64,000 bases of DNA from Paralithodes platypus (Eukaryota; Arthropoda; Malacostraca; Decapoda; Lithodidae). The notes beneath the pieces are model-generated. The model did not search any database. It saw only the letters and a program-made list of their open reading frames with translations, and was not told the DNA's origin. Below, one piece after another: positions 19,366 through 29,313 of this stretch. A program made the translations under genes and the position numbers. The stretch's first letter is position 1. Every line of letters begins with the position of its first letter. The stretch lies in NCBI GenBank assembly GCA_032716605.1, contig CM064539.1:1156590-1220589 (forward strand), read 5' to 3'.

Positions 19366-19690
19366 TATAGTCCGGTCATTCTAGGTTTAATTAAAATGTA
19401 AAACTTGCAAACTAAACAAACCAAAACTGGGACAATACAAGATAAAGGTAAAATAACTTATCAAAATTGTTATGAGAAAATAAAATTAAAATTAAAATTA
19501 AAATTAAAACAGAAATCATAATCTCTCATAACTCAAAAAGGACTAGAGTAATCGAGCTAATATTTCTACCAAATAGGAAGACTTGGCTAGGGAATATGTG
19601 TATGAATTGACAGCTCATTTGCTCTAGCCCTTTTTGAGTTACAGAGGTTAGAGTTTACGATTTCAGCCCCACCTAGAACGAACAGACTAT
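19366..19690 (+). mobile_element. Decayed fold-back MITE F with repeat A fragment inside
   Basis: Outer ends CTATAGTCCG and AACGAACAGACTATAG, with central CTCATAACTCAAAAAGGACT and CTCTAGCCCTTTTTGAGTTA typical of family F. Repeat A (about 19395-19480) and a short (AAATT)n are embedded. Confidence 0.7.
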
Positions 19691-20079
19691 AGTGGAAAAT
19701 TAATATTGAAAGGTAATACGGGATACAGGTGTTAAGTTGATGTATAAAGTATGTGATGATGGTGCAGTGTTAGTTGAGGGGGGATGGGTCGTTTTTTTGT
19801 TTTGGTCCCCCCCTTCTCCCTCATGTTTAGCCCCATTAGCTTTCAGATTTTAAGACGTTCGCTCCATCAGTACTTTGGTTTTCGTCTTGTTTTAATATTT
19901 TCGACTTGTTTTTAAAAATGTTGACTTATTTGTCTTTTAAGCCTTGTTTATGCTTCCTTGTTTTATGTTTTTTTCTCTTTTAATACTTTTTTTCGCTAGT
20001 CTCTTAATATTTTTGTTTCTCTTTTTATTCCTGTTTGTTTCTTTTTATTATTTTTAAATGTGTTGTTTTATCTTAGTGT
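19691..20079. other. Fragment of the TTAA class 1 family, then T-rich sequence
   Basis: From 19774, GGGGGGATGGGTCGTTTTTT...CTCCCTCATGTTTAGCCCCA matches the left part of the class 1 family and breaks off near 19885. The rest is T-rich with no gene. Confidence 0.6.
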
Positions 20080-20447
20080 TTAATCCCTTCTGTACCGGTG
20101 ACGTTCATTGTTTTTTTATTTTGGCTACTATTCAACGATTTTATTCAGTTTAAAAAGGGTCTCCAGTAATTAAGTAACACCCCGTTCTTAACATTAATCA
20201 TCAATTACAAACCCCAATGCACTTGAATAAACTAATGAAAGCATATGGTCCTCCCGGGATTCCAACTCGGGACACCACACCCAGAACATAAGCATCTAAA
20301 CCATTACTCCACCACCACAGGCTTCGAAATATCTCCCTTAACCCTTTTTACTACCACAGATCCTTCTTAAACTGCACAAAATTGTCGAATAGTAGCAAGA
20401 ATATAATAAAAAGATGTCACCGGTAAAAATTCTAAAGAAGGGATTAA
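20080..20447 (+). mobile_element. piggyBac-like MITE B interrupted by SINE family 1
   Basis: Left TTAATCCCTTCTGTACCGGT and right AAGAAGGGATTAA, both with TTAA. The family's central AGGACCTCTAGCAATAATAA block is broken by a SINE at about 20172-20320, and resumes as AGGCTTCGAAATATCTC. Confidence 0.85.
20172..20320 (-). mobile_element. tRNA-derived SINE family 1, best copy
   Basis: Minus strand: GGTGGTGGAGTAATGGTTTA (A-box region), GTCCCGAGTTGGAATCCCGG (B box), then a body through AGTGCATTGGGGTTTGTAAT to GGGGTGTTACTTAA. It lies inside a piggyBac-like MITE, so it arrived later. Confidence 0.82.
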
Positions 20448-20737
20448 TATGTCCCTGGTTTTTATCGATGTGTCCCTGTGTCACCCATCCAAAACCTCAC
20501 CTCCAACACTGGTGAAATATACTTGATAATTTTATTTCACTAACTTAAATGCAACTGGTTTAAGCATCTATTTCTATCTCTCAATTTACTCAGGCCCAAT
20601 CCCCACTTTTCCTATTTTATTTCTTTTCTTATTCCCTCTTTTAAGCATACTTTTATGGTATTTTTTACATCGTTCTTAACACCAATAATCCCCTAAATGA
20701 AATGTGAAAGACTTTACTGTGCACTGTGAATCTACGG
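20448..20737. other. Unassigned sequence
   Basis: AT-rich; contains a fragment CTCAGGCCCAATCCCCACTT near 20592 of the GATA-associated repeat M. No gene. Confidence 0.5.
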
Positions 20738-20934
20738 TACAGGTCTCCATCGTTATACGATTGGGTTATGATCCTGAAAACCCGATCTTAAAATGAAAAA
20801 TCAAATAGCGAACCCTAAAATGAATGGGTGTAAATGGGGATGCATTCTGGGACCAGCCAAAACCCAAACCCAAACCCCTAAAAGCCTATAATAGTATCGT
20901 AAATCGGGGCATCGGATAGTGAGGGAGATCTGTA
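20738..20934 (+). mobile_element. TA-flanked MITE K
   Basis: TACAGGTCTCCATCG at the left and GTGAGGGAGATCTGTA at the right. Body matches the copy at 18605. Confidence 0.85.
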
Positions 20935-21023
20935 CTCGGAGCGCTGATAACGTCACACCAACGTATGACGCTCATGTCTTGAAAGGTGACGGTCATTTGT
21001 GCGTCAGTGGTTCTCAAACTGCA

Positions 21024-21163
21024 TGCTTGATAGCGTAATGCATAAGTGCGCGGAATGTCGATGTGAGTATCTTAGGTTCGAATCCTTGGAGTGCCACGTG
21101 TATTTGTTGATTTCGTTAATTGCGTTAATAAGTGAAGTTGGTTGGTGAAAAAATATAAAATAA
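21024..21163 (+). mobile_element. tRNA-derived SINE, family 2
   Basis: GATAGCGTAATGCATAAGTG, then TAGGTTCGAATCCTTGG (consensus B box), body ending GGTTGGTGAAAAAATA. Confidence 0.82.
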
Positions 21164-21230
21164 TCCGGTACGACAACTTGAACAGCCCAGTTTATGACCG
21201 CATCAGTTGTCTATTAACATCATAAGTATA

Positions 21231-21424
21231 TACAGGTCTCCTTCGTTTTACTACTGTATTAGGTTACGTTTCTGAAAACCCCATCTTAAATTGAAAATCC
21301 GAATAACGAATCCTAAAATTAATTGGGTAAATGGGGATGCATTCTCTGACCAGCCAAAACACAAACACCTAAAAACCTATAATAATATGGTAAATCGGGG
21401 CATCGGATAGTGAGGGAGACCTGT
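21231..21424 (+). mobile_element. TA-flanked MITE K
   Basis: TACAGGTCTCCTTCG at the left and GTGAGGGAGACCTGTA at the right. Confidence 0.85.
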
Positions 21425-21540
21425 ACTGAGCTGTTACCTTGTACTGTACTGTATGTTCGTTATAACTTACCATGTTATTATGTTAAATTGTTTTGAGGAC
21501 AGTATTTGGGTCTTATAAGGCAAGCAAAACACAACAATGC

Positions 21541-21604
21541 TATAGTCTATTCGCTGTAAGTAGGCGAGAAATCATGACCTCTAACTTACAGCAAATAGAC
21601 TATA
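21541..21604 (+). mobile_element. Minimal deletion derivative of fold-back MITE F
   Basis: Only 64 bp: TATAGTCTATTCGCTGTAAG, a loop of about 22 nt, and the inverse CTTACAGCAAATAGACTATA. The termini and TA edges are retained and the middle of the family is missing. Confidence 0.85.
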
Positions 21605-21694
21605 GACCATGACATAGGACCTTGAGATGAGACAACTGAATCTTTGCTCAACTCAATTGTCCGCTATGCATAATTTATAATAATCAATCCACCA

Positions 21695-21990
21695 CCTGTC
21701 AAATGCCGATTATGAGGAAGTTGGAGCTGTGAACATTTTTAGTGCATACTGTATATAAATACACAAAAGCCAATTCAATACAATTTTTGTCCACCACAAA
21801 CTTGGATAATTTTTGTCTATTCATCTACTCAGGCACATTCCCCATTTTTTTTTTTTTCTAATCTGGGGGTGGCTGACTCGAGACAGAGCCTGAACAGGGA
21901 CAACAATCATTTTTGTATTTCTGGTAAATATTGACGTTTACGGCTGCAACTTCCGTATTGGTCTAAACTTGCAAGAGGTCAATTAGAGAT
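21695..21990 (+). mobile_element. Fold-back element family I, interrupted
   Basis: Left TGAGGAAGTTGGAGCTGTGA and right inverse GGCTGCAACTTCCGTAT. A piece of repeat M (TCAGGCACATTCCCCATTTT...GACTCGAGACAGAGCCTGAA) lies between them. Confidence 0.7.
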
Positions 21991-22143
21991 TCTCCAAGCC
22001 GGGGGCAAAAATTTTAGCCACACGTAATTTATCTCTGAATTCTGTCATAAAATACTTATTACCGGTATCCTTGACTTTTGGAGAGTTCATGTTTCAGATT
22101 CTTAATAATGTATTTATATAAAATTTGCATTTTTATTATTGCA
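21991..22143. other. Unassigned spacer
   Basis: AT-rich, no feature seen. Confidence 0.5.
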
Positions 22144-22496
22144 TTAAGGGGGGATGGGCTGGTTTTTGTGGCCCCCTTCTCCCTCATGTTTAGCCCCATT
22201 GGTTTTGAGATTATAAGATGTTCGGCCCATTAGTTTGACGATTTTACCTCATTTCACCCCATTTCGTTGTCAATTTTAAGACCTATTGTGCCATTTAGGT
22301 GTCGATTTTTTCCTGGCGAGCGATAGCGAACCTGCAATTATAAGAGGAACCGGCCTTTGGCCGGGACATGTACAAATTTATCTTGAGAGGGGGTCTAGGG
22401 GATGTTTTTCTAAGTTTGAGGGATGTCTAGGGAGGAAACTAGAAAAATAATAAATACATGCAAAAATCGCCCAAAAAGTGAACCATCCCCCCTTAA
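22144..22496 (+). mobile_element. TTAA class 1 MITE, GGGGGGATGG subfamily
   Basis: TTAAGGGGGGATGG at the left and a perfect inverted CCATCCCCCCTTAA at the right (14 bp). The core has CTGGCGAGCGATAGCGA, then the hairpin CCGGCCTTTGGCCGG. No ORF, 353 bp. Confidence 0.9.
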
Positions 22497-22587
22497 TATT
22501 TATATGAAATTAGCATTTTTATTGCATTAATATGTCGTATTATATATTATAGGCTTCTTAGTGCAATAAAGCTTGAACATGATCAGC

Positions 22588-22801
22588 TTAACCCCTTCTG
22601 TACCGGCGACGTCTTGTTAACATTATTCTAGCTATAATTAGAGGATTTTGTACAGTTTATGAAGGATTTGTGGTAGTATATAGGGTTAAGTGACCTAGTT
22701 CAAAGCCTGTTAATTGCTGGAGGCCCTTTCTAAGCTGCATAACATCGTCTAATAGTTGCTAGGATATAATGGAAAAATGTCACCGGTACAGTGGGGGTTA
22801 A
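22588..22801 (+). mobile_element. piggyBac-like MITE B
   Basis: Left TTAACCCCTTCTGTACCGGC, right CACCGGTACAGTGGGGGTTAA, TTAA at both ends, 214 bp. Confidence 0.88.
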
Positions 22802-22938
22802 CTGTCTTCCTATCAGAGAAGGAAAGTATTGCAATTTAGCTACTATTTATTTATAAAGAAGTGTGTGAGTACTCCAGTTAATATATGTAAAATGTGTATA
22901 GTAATGTTAACCCTGTGAACAAATGAATGATAGACTTG
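22802..22938. other. Unassigned spacer
   Basis: No feature recognised. Confidence 0.5.
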
Positions 22939-23104
22939 TACACTCGACCAAAAAACAATCTTTACACTGGTGAGCTGTAAGTAATCTAGTGTGAACGGAA
23001 TTAATCGGGTTAAACATAAGTCTGTGAGGTATTATCATAAGATTTCGACCCACTTCCAGAATGTTTAGAGCGTTAGTGTAAATATTGTTTTTTGGTCGAG
23101 TGTA
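22939..23104 (+). mobile_element. TA-flanked MITE, long inverted termini (single copy in window)
   Basis: The left terminus from TACACTCGACCAAAAAACAA and the right inverse TTGTTTTTTGGTCGAGTGTA match over about 29 bp with one mismatch. Length 166 bp, with no coding capacity. Confidence 0.85.
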
Positions 23105-23445
23105 CTGTGGCTTGCTGCGCGGACTTAATAAATCCAGGGTACCGTTTTCATTGCTTATAATAGTTTCCCAAAGAATAGAAACTGTGGAGAGACGCTTTTT
23201 ATTCTTGAGCAATTCTTTCCGTTCGCAGCGCTTGAAGCCGAACGAATACCGTGGGAACGCGTGTTGTTTATAGAGAATACACGGATTACTATTCCTATTT
23301 CTAAAGGTTTATAGAGAATACACGGATTAGCATGCCTATTTCTAAAGGTAACGTAATTTTTCAAGTTATTTCGTCCACTAACTGCGCTGCGAAGGGAAAC
23401 AAATGTCCAAGAATACAAGCGAGTGTGTTGAGGTGAGCAGGGAGT
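23105..23445. repeat. Unassigned sequence with a 40-bp direct repeat
   Basis: GTTTATAGAGAATACACGGA occurs at about 23268 and 23308, each followed by CCTATTTCTAAAGG. No gene is supported. Confidence 0.6.
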
Positions 23446-23771
23446 CAGGGTGCAGATCCGAGGGTACGGGGAGGGGGAGGTGTGTGTGTGTGTGGGGGGG
23501 AGGGGGGTGGGTGTGGGTGTGTCATGCCCGCTAGAATTGTCCCACCGGGGTATGGGGGAAGGGAGGGAAGGGGAGGGGGTGGCGTTGTTGTTGCTCGGGG
23601 CAGCAGCAACGGCGTCGTGTACATACCTATTTTTTAACTATGTGTACAAATTAGTGTATATAATTTGTATATATTATACATATATATATATATATGAAAA
23701 ATAAGAAATAAATGCTGTTTCTATAAATAAAGGGGCTGGTGTTTTTATCCTTCATTGGCAATAAGCTCAGA
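23446..23771. other. G-rich then AT-rich low-complexity sequence
   Basis: 23458-23590 is a G-rich plus strand with several GGGG runs (quadruplex-prone), followed by CAGCAGCAACG and a TATATA tract at about 23675-23695. No coding evidence. Confidence 0.55.
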
Positions 23772-23878
23772 TTTTAAGATTAACTTGCTCATGTAGTGAT
23801 GTACTGTACACCCTATGTGGTAGATTGTGTTCTTTTATGTCATAATTTTAAATTTGCTAACGTGTTATTTCCATATGT
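23772..23878 (-). repeat. Interspersed repeat A, inverted fragment
   Basis: AACTTGCTCATGTAGTGATG...CACCCTATGTGGTAGATTGT is the inverse of the middle of repeat A. It abuts the tail of the LINE. Confidence 0.75.
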
Positions 23879-26800
23879 TGTTGTTGTTGTTGTTGTTCCC
23901 TAAGCTGCCTGGCCGAACAGCCCCGAGTCCTTAAGGAAGGCCATGGCCACGATCGGGCTTTCCCACAGAGCTCTCAATGCGTGTAGATTGTGTTGTTGGC
24001 ATAAGTGGTTGTGTGAAATGCAGTCTTCTATGATGTGTTTAATAGTATGGGATGCTGTGTTACATTCTTACAGTTTTCTTACAGTAGATCCTCTGGAACA
24101 AGGCAAACTAGGCCTGTGTATCCAGCTCAGTACCAGTACTTGCACTGCTGCGGTCGTTCACGGTGTTGGCGGCTGCGGTAGCAGACGCAAAATTTTTACT
24201 ATTCTGTATTTTTACTTTATAATCAAACTTCAAATCTTGTCTTCCCCATGCTTTATCAAGATTACTTTCAAACTCCCTTATTGATTCGGAATCGACTACA
24301 TACTGGGGCAGTGCGTCCACTCATTTACCACTCTATCACAAAATGAGTTCTTTGCCTTCTCAAGCCTATTTCTTTCTTTGTAAATTTTCTTTGAGTGTCC
24401 TCTCGTTCTTGTTCCCTCCCGCATCAAGAAGATACCTTCACACACATCCTCATCATACTTTCCTGACACTCATACATCCCGGGCAGGTGTCGACGACGTA
24501 GTCATCCAGTCTCTTCTGATAGCTCAGAAGAGCTGGATGGTGTCTGCATCTCAGCCTGGCCAGGTGGACTCTGTCCTCGCGAGGAAGGGAGGATTCAGAA
24601 TGATGGATTTCGGGAGGTCGTGCTTGCAGCTGCGTGTTGTCTATGAGTGAGTGGATGGAACGGCGAGAGATGTGTTCTGGAAGCTGGTTTGGGATGGGCA
24701 GGAAGGGAGAGAAGATAGTATTTGTGTGTGATACTGTGTGCTGGGTGTTGTTTTGATATTTCTTGGTGTCTGTGGGTGTGTTGCCATGTAGTGTAGTGGG
24801 TGGTTTTGGTTCATGGAGGCTGCTGCCAGGAATTGAGTGCCTCTCATGTCCAGATGGTCTTTGACTTTGAGGACTTTGGTTTCTTGATGTAGGTAATCTG
24901 TAGGTGTAGTAGCTGTGCAGCCTGTGATGATTTTGGGGGTTTTGTTTTGAATAGTCTGTAAGGTCTTATGATGTGTTTCAGCTAGGTTAGAAGCCCAGGC
25001 CGGGCTTGTGTATTCCATCACTGATCTTATGTATTGTTTGTATACTGTGGTGGTAGTTTCTTTGTTGTGTCCAAATTTGTCTGGGCAAGTGACCTGAGGG
25101 CGTTAAGTCTGGGTGTCAGTATATTTTTTATGTTTGTGATATGTTGTTTGAATGTAATTAGAGTACCATATGTTGCTTCTAGGATTTTGGGTGTGTGTGT
25201 GTATTAGGGGGGTGTTGTTTATGGTGATGTGGGGTGTGTTTTTGTATTCGGCTGTCCAGCTTGTGAGGAGGGTTGCGGTGGATTTGGCTGGGGCTAATTT
25301 GAATCTGTTTGTGGTGCACCAGTCATGTAGTGTGTTGAGATAGGGTTGAAGGAGAAGTGTTGATGTGTCTGGGTCTTGGTGTGCATGTGAGTTTTATGTC
25401 GTCTGCGTAGGAAGCTATATTTATTTGGGGTGCGTGGGGTGTGGGTACATCATGCATGTATAAATTGAAGAGTGCTGACGACATGACGGATCCTTGCGGA
25501 ACTCCGTTTGTGAAGTTTCTGATGTTAGATGACTGACTGGCAAAAGATAAATGTGCACATCTTCCTGCTAGGTAGTTGGCCAGCCACCTTTTTTGTATTG
25601 TTCTGCATGTTTGTGTCGTAGATTTTGTTTGTTAGGTTGTGGCGGGGGATGGCATCAAAATCTTTACTAATGTCGAGTGTGGCAAGTAGTGATCTGTGTG
25701 GTGGTCTGGCTGAGTTTATGCCGTCAAAAGCTCTTTGTGTAAGATCTGTAAGAAGAGTATTTGTGAAGTGCAGTGGCCTGAAGCCATGTCGTTTTGGAGC
25801 TATAGGGGTAGAGCGTATGTGGTCAGTTGTAGTACGAGGCGTTCTGTAACTTTGGACGGGGTGCAAAGGAATGTGATAGGGTGGTGTGAGGAGGGTAGCA
25901 TGGGATCTCTGTTGGGTTTGGGGAAAGTAATAAATTACACCATGCTTCCAGATGCCTGGTATTGTGTTGTGTGAATATATGTAGTTTGATATGTTAGTGA
26001 GTGCTTGTGTGCCTTGTGGTCCCAGGTGTCTGATGTGTATGTTGCTTATGTTGTCTGGACCACAGGCGGGTGAGTGCTTGAGATTGTTGATGATGTGCTT
26101 TGTCTGGTTGTTGGTGAGAGGTGCATAGTCAGGGTCTGTGGGGAATTGTCTCTTACGTTCGATGACACGTCGGTCGTCTTGATGGGGGTTTAGGTGGCTG
26201 ACTTGAGAGAAGTGATTAATGAGAGTGTTTGCTTGTTGTTTATATGAAGGAATAGAGTCTGTTGTGATTGTGGCATGTGATTTTATTGTGTTGCTGTTGG
26301 ATAGTGTGATGCTGTTTAGTGTTTTGTAGAGTTTTTTTTGGCTCTGTTTTGTGATAAAGTGTTTGGAGGTACTGTAGTTATTCCAATTTAGTGTTTGTTG
26401 TTCTAGTATTTTGTTGGTAATCTGGGTGTTGAGTGCTTTGATTTGTTGTGTGATGTCCTGTGTGTGGGGTGCTGGGGAGTGTTTCAGTGTGTCACATTGT
26501 CTGATGAGGTTTTGAATTTCTGGTGTGAAGTTGGGGTTGTGTCTTTTTCTGTTACCTCTTGGAATGTGTTTCTTGTCAGCATTTTGGATAGTTGTGTTGA
26601 ATTTGTGGACAGCATTATTGATGTTAGTGTTGGGTGCGCTGTTTAGTGTTTCAAAGTGTTGTTCTGTCTCATTCGTGAAAGTTTCCCAGTTGGCTCTTTT
26701 ATAGTTGGTGTAAGTGTATCTGTGGCTAGCTGGAGTGAGTCTGGTTTTAGTGGTGATAATTGATCAGGAGGTGGTCGGAACCTAAGGCTGTTACGACCCT

Positions 26801-27990
26801 CCAGGATGTTGTGGGGGCGAGTTCTGGGGAGCAAAAGGTGATATCTGGAGGTGATGGGAGGAAGAGGGCTTGGTGGGGAATATGGGTATGTTGATGGATG
26901 TTGTTAAGGATGAAAAGGTTATCTGATTGGCATTGTAGGACCAGCACTCTGTCTGTGTCAGGGTTGTCGACAAACCAGGCCGACGTCTTGGTATTGAAGT
27001 CGCCACCCAGGATGATGTCTGGCGTGTATGTGTTTTGTTGTAATTGTGGTCTGTAGTCGTTGGGTACTGTGGGGAATGTTTGGGGGGATGTATGTATTTA
27101 TGATGGTAATGTTGGAGTTATTGCCAGTGCATATTTTGATGGATTGTATTTCTGTTGTGTTATCTTGTTGGGGGAGAAGGGATTTGGTATGCACATTGGT
27201 GTCTATGAAGTTTATTGCTGTGTGAACCAAGGTGATGAGTCCACCGCCGCCGCCGTCGGCCCGGTCCTGTCTGATGGTGGTGAAATCATGAAATGTATTT
27301 TTTTTTTTTTTGTTGTGCGAAGTTTTGTTTCTTGCAAGATGGCAATGTGTATGTTGTGTTGTTTGATTAAGTGTGAGAGTTTGTGTTTCTTTGTGTTAAT
27401 GTCATCTATGTTTATTTGTAGAATGTTGATGTGTGTGCGGTGTATGATGGGTGCTGCTGCACGGGGATGATGAGGGTGGGGTTGGAGGTGAGGGTGGGGG
27501 TGAGGAGGAAGGAGATGGGTGAGGTAGTGATAGGGATGGGGATTTGGGTGCAGGAGATGAGGGTATGGATGGATTAGGTTGGGGTGGGATGTGAGGGGTT
27601 GAGGATGTGGATGGTATGGAAAGGATTGGTGGGTTGGAAAAGAGAGGTGTGAGGAGTGTATGTGAGGGGTTTGACTGATAGAGAGAGGGGCATGAAGAAC
27701 ACATCCAGGTGTTAGTGTAGTGTTCCGTGGAGGCAAGTGTTGTGCAGGTGAAATGGATCCAGTTCCCGCATGAATTGCAGAGAACTGAACCCTTTGTGTT
27801 GCGACTCGAAGTGATAGGTTTTGAGCACGTTGGACATATGTATTTGTGGGTGGGTCCAGGGTTGCTCTCGATGTCTCCGGCTAGTAGAAGCCTTCGAGAA
27901 ATGACAGCCGGAGAGTCATTTCTCAGTGTAAAAAAATAAACAGTGTAATGTGTGTGAGAGGTGTGGTACTTGCCCGGGCGCCCGAAGCCG
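23879..27990 (-). mobile_element. Non-LTR retrotransposon with 2A-like motif, PHD finger, endonuclease and RT (degenerate)
   Basis: Minus strand, in order: an N-terminal ORF with a 2A-like motif and PHD finger (28010-27402), a Pro/His/Ser-rich linker, an AP-type endonuclease (INILQINIDDINTKKHKL, AILQETKL, IILGGDFN, GSDHLL), and a reverse transcriptase (GFRPLHFTNTLLTDL, LDISKDFDAIPRHNL, NGVPQGSVMSSALFNLY, SYADDIKL at 25421-25398). The C-terminal region follows (MEYTSPAWASNLAETH, IQNKTPKIITGC, LHQETKVL; then DRVHLARLRCRHHPALLS, CPGC...TIKHIIEDC, ending FLKDSGLFGQAA). At least six reading-frame changes separate the blocks, so it is inactive. The 3' tail is (AAC)n at about 23879-23897. Domain order and the C-terminal motifs fit a Jockey/CR1-like clade; the exact clade is undetermined. 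Confidence 0.88.
24085..24475 (-). mobile_element. Second retroelement fragment inserted in the LINE C-terminal region
   Basis: The minus strand encodes GTRTRGHSKKIYKERNRLEK (short of frame breaks), CDRVVNEW, LPQYVVDSESIREFESNLDK and AWGRQDLKFDY. This is the typical C-terminal tail of another polymerase family. The sequence interrupts the host LINE between CPGC and ECNTASHTIKHIIEDC. The word TTCTTACAG is duplicated at 24065-24073 and 24076-24084 beside one junction. Confidence 0.75.
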
Positions 27991-28010
27991 CTCCCAGGTT
28001 CTCGGACCAA
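27402..28010 (-). CDS. LINE N-terminal ORF: 2A-like ribosome-skipping motif plus PHD-type zinc finger
   Basis: A 202-codon open frame within the element. Residues 41-53 read LLLAGDIESNPGP, matching the D-x-E-x-N-P-G-P consensus of 2A-like sequences (core at 27875-27852). Immediately after it, C59-x2-C62, C78-x2-C81, H86-x2-C89 and C104-x2-C107 form a PHD-like C4-H-C3 pattern. A Ser/Pro/His-rich linker follows. In 2A-bearing retrotransposons the motif separates, or signals at, the N-terminus of the polyprotein. The next domain (endonuclease) is in another frame, either by mutation or by natural overlap. The true start is uncertain because the 5' end abuts a minisatellite. Confidence 0.75.
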   Translation of the reverse strand: MVREPGSGFGRPGKYHTSHTHYTVYFFTLRNDSPAVISRRLLLAGDIESNPGPTHKYICPTCSKPITSSRNTKGSVLCNSCGNWIHFTCTTLASTEHYTNTWMCSSCPSLYQSNPSHTLLTPLFSNPPILSIPSTSSTPHIPPQPNPSIPSSPAPKSPSLSLPHPSPSSSPPPSPPTPPSSSPCSSTHHTPHTHQHSTNKHR

Positions 28011-28665
28011 AGGTTACAGTCCATGGATGTTTTGGGGGTGTTTTTGGACTAAAGGTTATAGTCCATGGATGTTTTGGGGGTGTTTTTGGACTAAAGGTTA
28101 TAGTCCATGGATGTTTTGGGGTGTGTTTTTGGACTAAAGGTTATAGTCCATGGATGTTTTGGGGGTGTTTTTGGACTAAAGGTTATAGTCCATGGATGTT
28201 TTGGGGTGTGTTTTTGGACTAAAGGTTATAGTCCATGGATGTTTTGGACTAAAGGTTATAGTCCATGGATGTTTTGGGGTGTGTTTTTGGACTAAAGGTT
28301 ATAGTCCATGGATGTTTTGGGGTGTGTTTTTGGACTAAAGGTTATAGTCCATGGATGTTTTGGGGTGTGTTTTTTTGGACAAAAGACTATAGTCCATGGG
28401 TGTTTTTGGACTAAAGGTTATAGTCCATGGATGCTTTGGGGGGTGTTTCTGGACTAAAGACTATATTCCATGGGAGTTTCTGGACTAAAGACTATAGTCC
28501 ATGGGTGTTGTTTAGCCATAAAGGCTACAGTCCAAGGGGATATATGACCATTAATCTCAGATCCAGGCATATTTTTGGCCCAAAGATCATAGTCTATGGA
28601 TGGTTTGGGATTAAAGGTGATAGTCAATGGGTGGTTTAGAACCAAAGGTTATAATTCATAGGTGT
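28005..28665 (+). repeat. Minisatellite, roughly 40-bp unit, hairpin-forming
   Basis: About 14 units of GGACTAAAGGTTATAGTCC followed by ATGGATGTTTTGGGG and spacers. GGACTA and TAGTCC are inverted within each unit. Units decay toward 28500-28665. It starts at the 5' edge of the LINE. Confidence 0.92.
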
Positions 28666-28678
28666 TTTAAGACCAAAT

Positions 28679-28712
<34 letters not shown>

Positions 28713-28776
28713 TTACACCTACAGTATAGTCAACTTTGCCTAAACTAACATAAACTAGTGATTGAGCTAACGTCCT
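28666..28776 (+). repeat. Poly-T run and spacer
   Basis: An uninterrupted run of about 32 T's at 28680-28711, then unassigned sequence to the next TTAA. Confidence 0.85.
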
Positions 28777-29102
28777 TTAAGGGGAGATCTCCACTTGAGG
28801 GATTTTTTTCTTGACCCCTTTCTCCTTCATGTTTAGCCACATTGCTTTTGATATTATAAAACGTGTGCCCCATTAGTTTAGCGATTTTAAGAACTTTCAC
28901 CCCATATTAAGACTTTTCGTGCAATTCAGGTGTCGATTTTATCCTGGCGAGCGATAGCGAGCCTGTAATTTAAGAGGAACCGGCCTTCGGCCGGGAAATT
29001 TTTCTACCGAAAAATGTACAAATTTATCTTGAAAGGGACTCAAGGGGGTGTAATTTTAAGCTTGATGGAGGTCTAGGGAACAAACTAAATACCTCCCCTT
29101 AA
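28777..29102 (+). mobile_element. TTAA class 1 MITE
   Basis: TTAAGGGGAGATCTCCACTT at the left and ACCTCCCCTTAA at the right. The core holds CTGGCGAGCGATAGCGAGCC, hairpin CCGGCCTTCGGCCGG and hairpin TTTTTCTACCGAAAAA. 326 bp, no ORF. Confidence 0.92.
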
Positions 29103-29313
29103 CCTGTTCAGTACCAGGGAAGTCCCTCTTATCATATTCTGGCAACTATTGAGCGATTTTATTCAGCTTAGGAAGGACCTCTAGCAATAATAAGGCTTCA
29201 AACTATCTCAACCAACCTTTTCAACCACCACAGATCCTTCCTAAGCTGCATAACATCGTCTAAATATACCTAGAATACAATATATCGCACGTCGCTGGTA
29301 CTCAAAGGGTTAA
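29099..29313 (-). mobile_element. piggyBac-like MITE B sharing TTAA on both sides
   Basis: Starts TTAACCTGTTCAGTACCAGG at the TTAA that ends the previous element and finishes GGTACTCAAAGGGTTAA at the TTAA that begins the next. Inverted AGGAAGGACCT and AGATCCTTCCTAAGC boxes are intact. Confidence 0.9.

Noticed and set aside
25525..27230. Intact reverse transcriptase/endonuclease genes
   Set aside because: Motifs are clear but spread over several frames with stops, so the element is a pseudogene.
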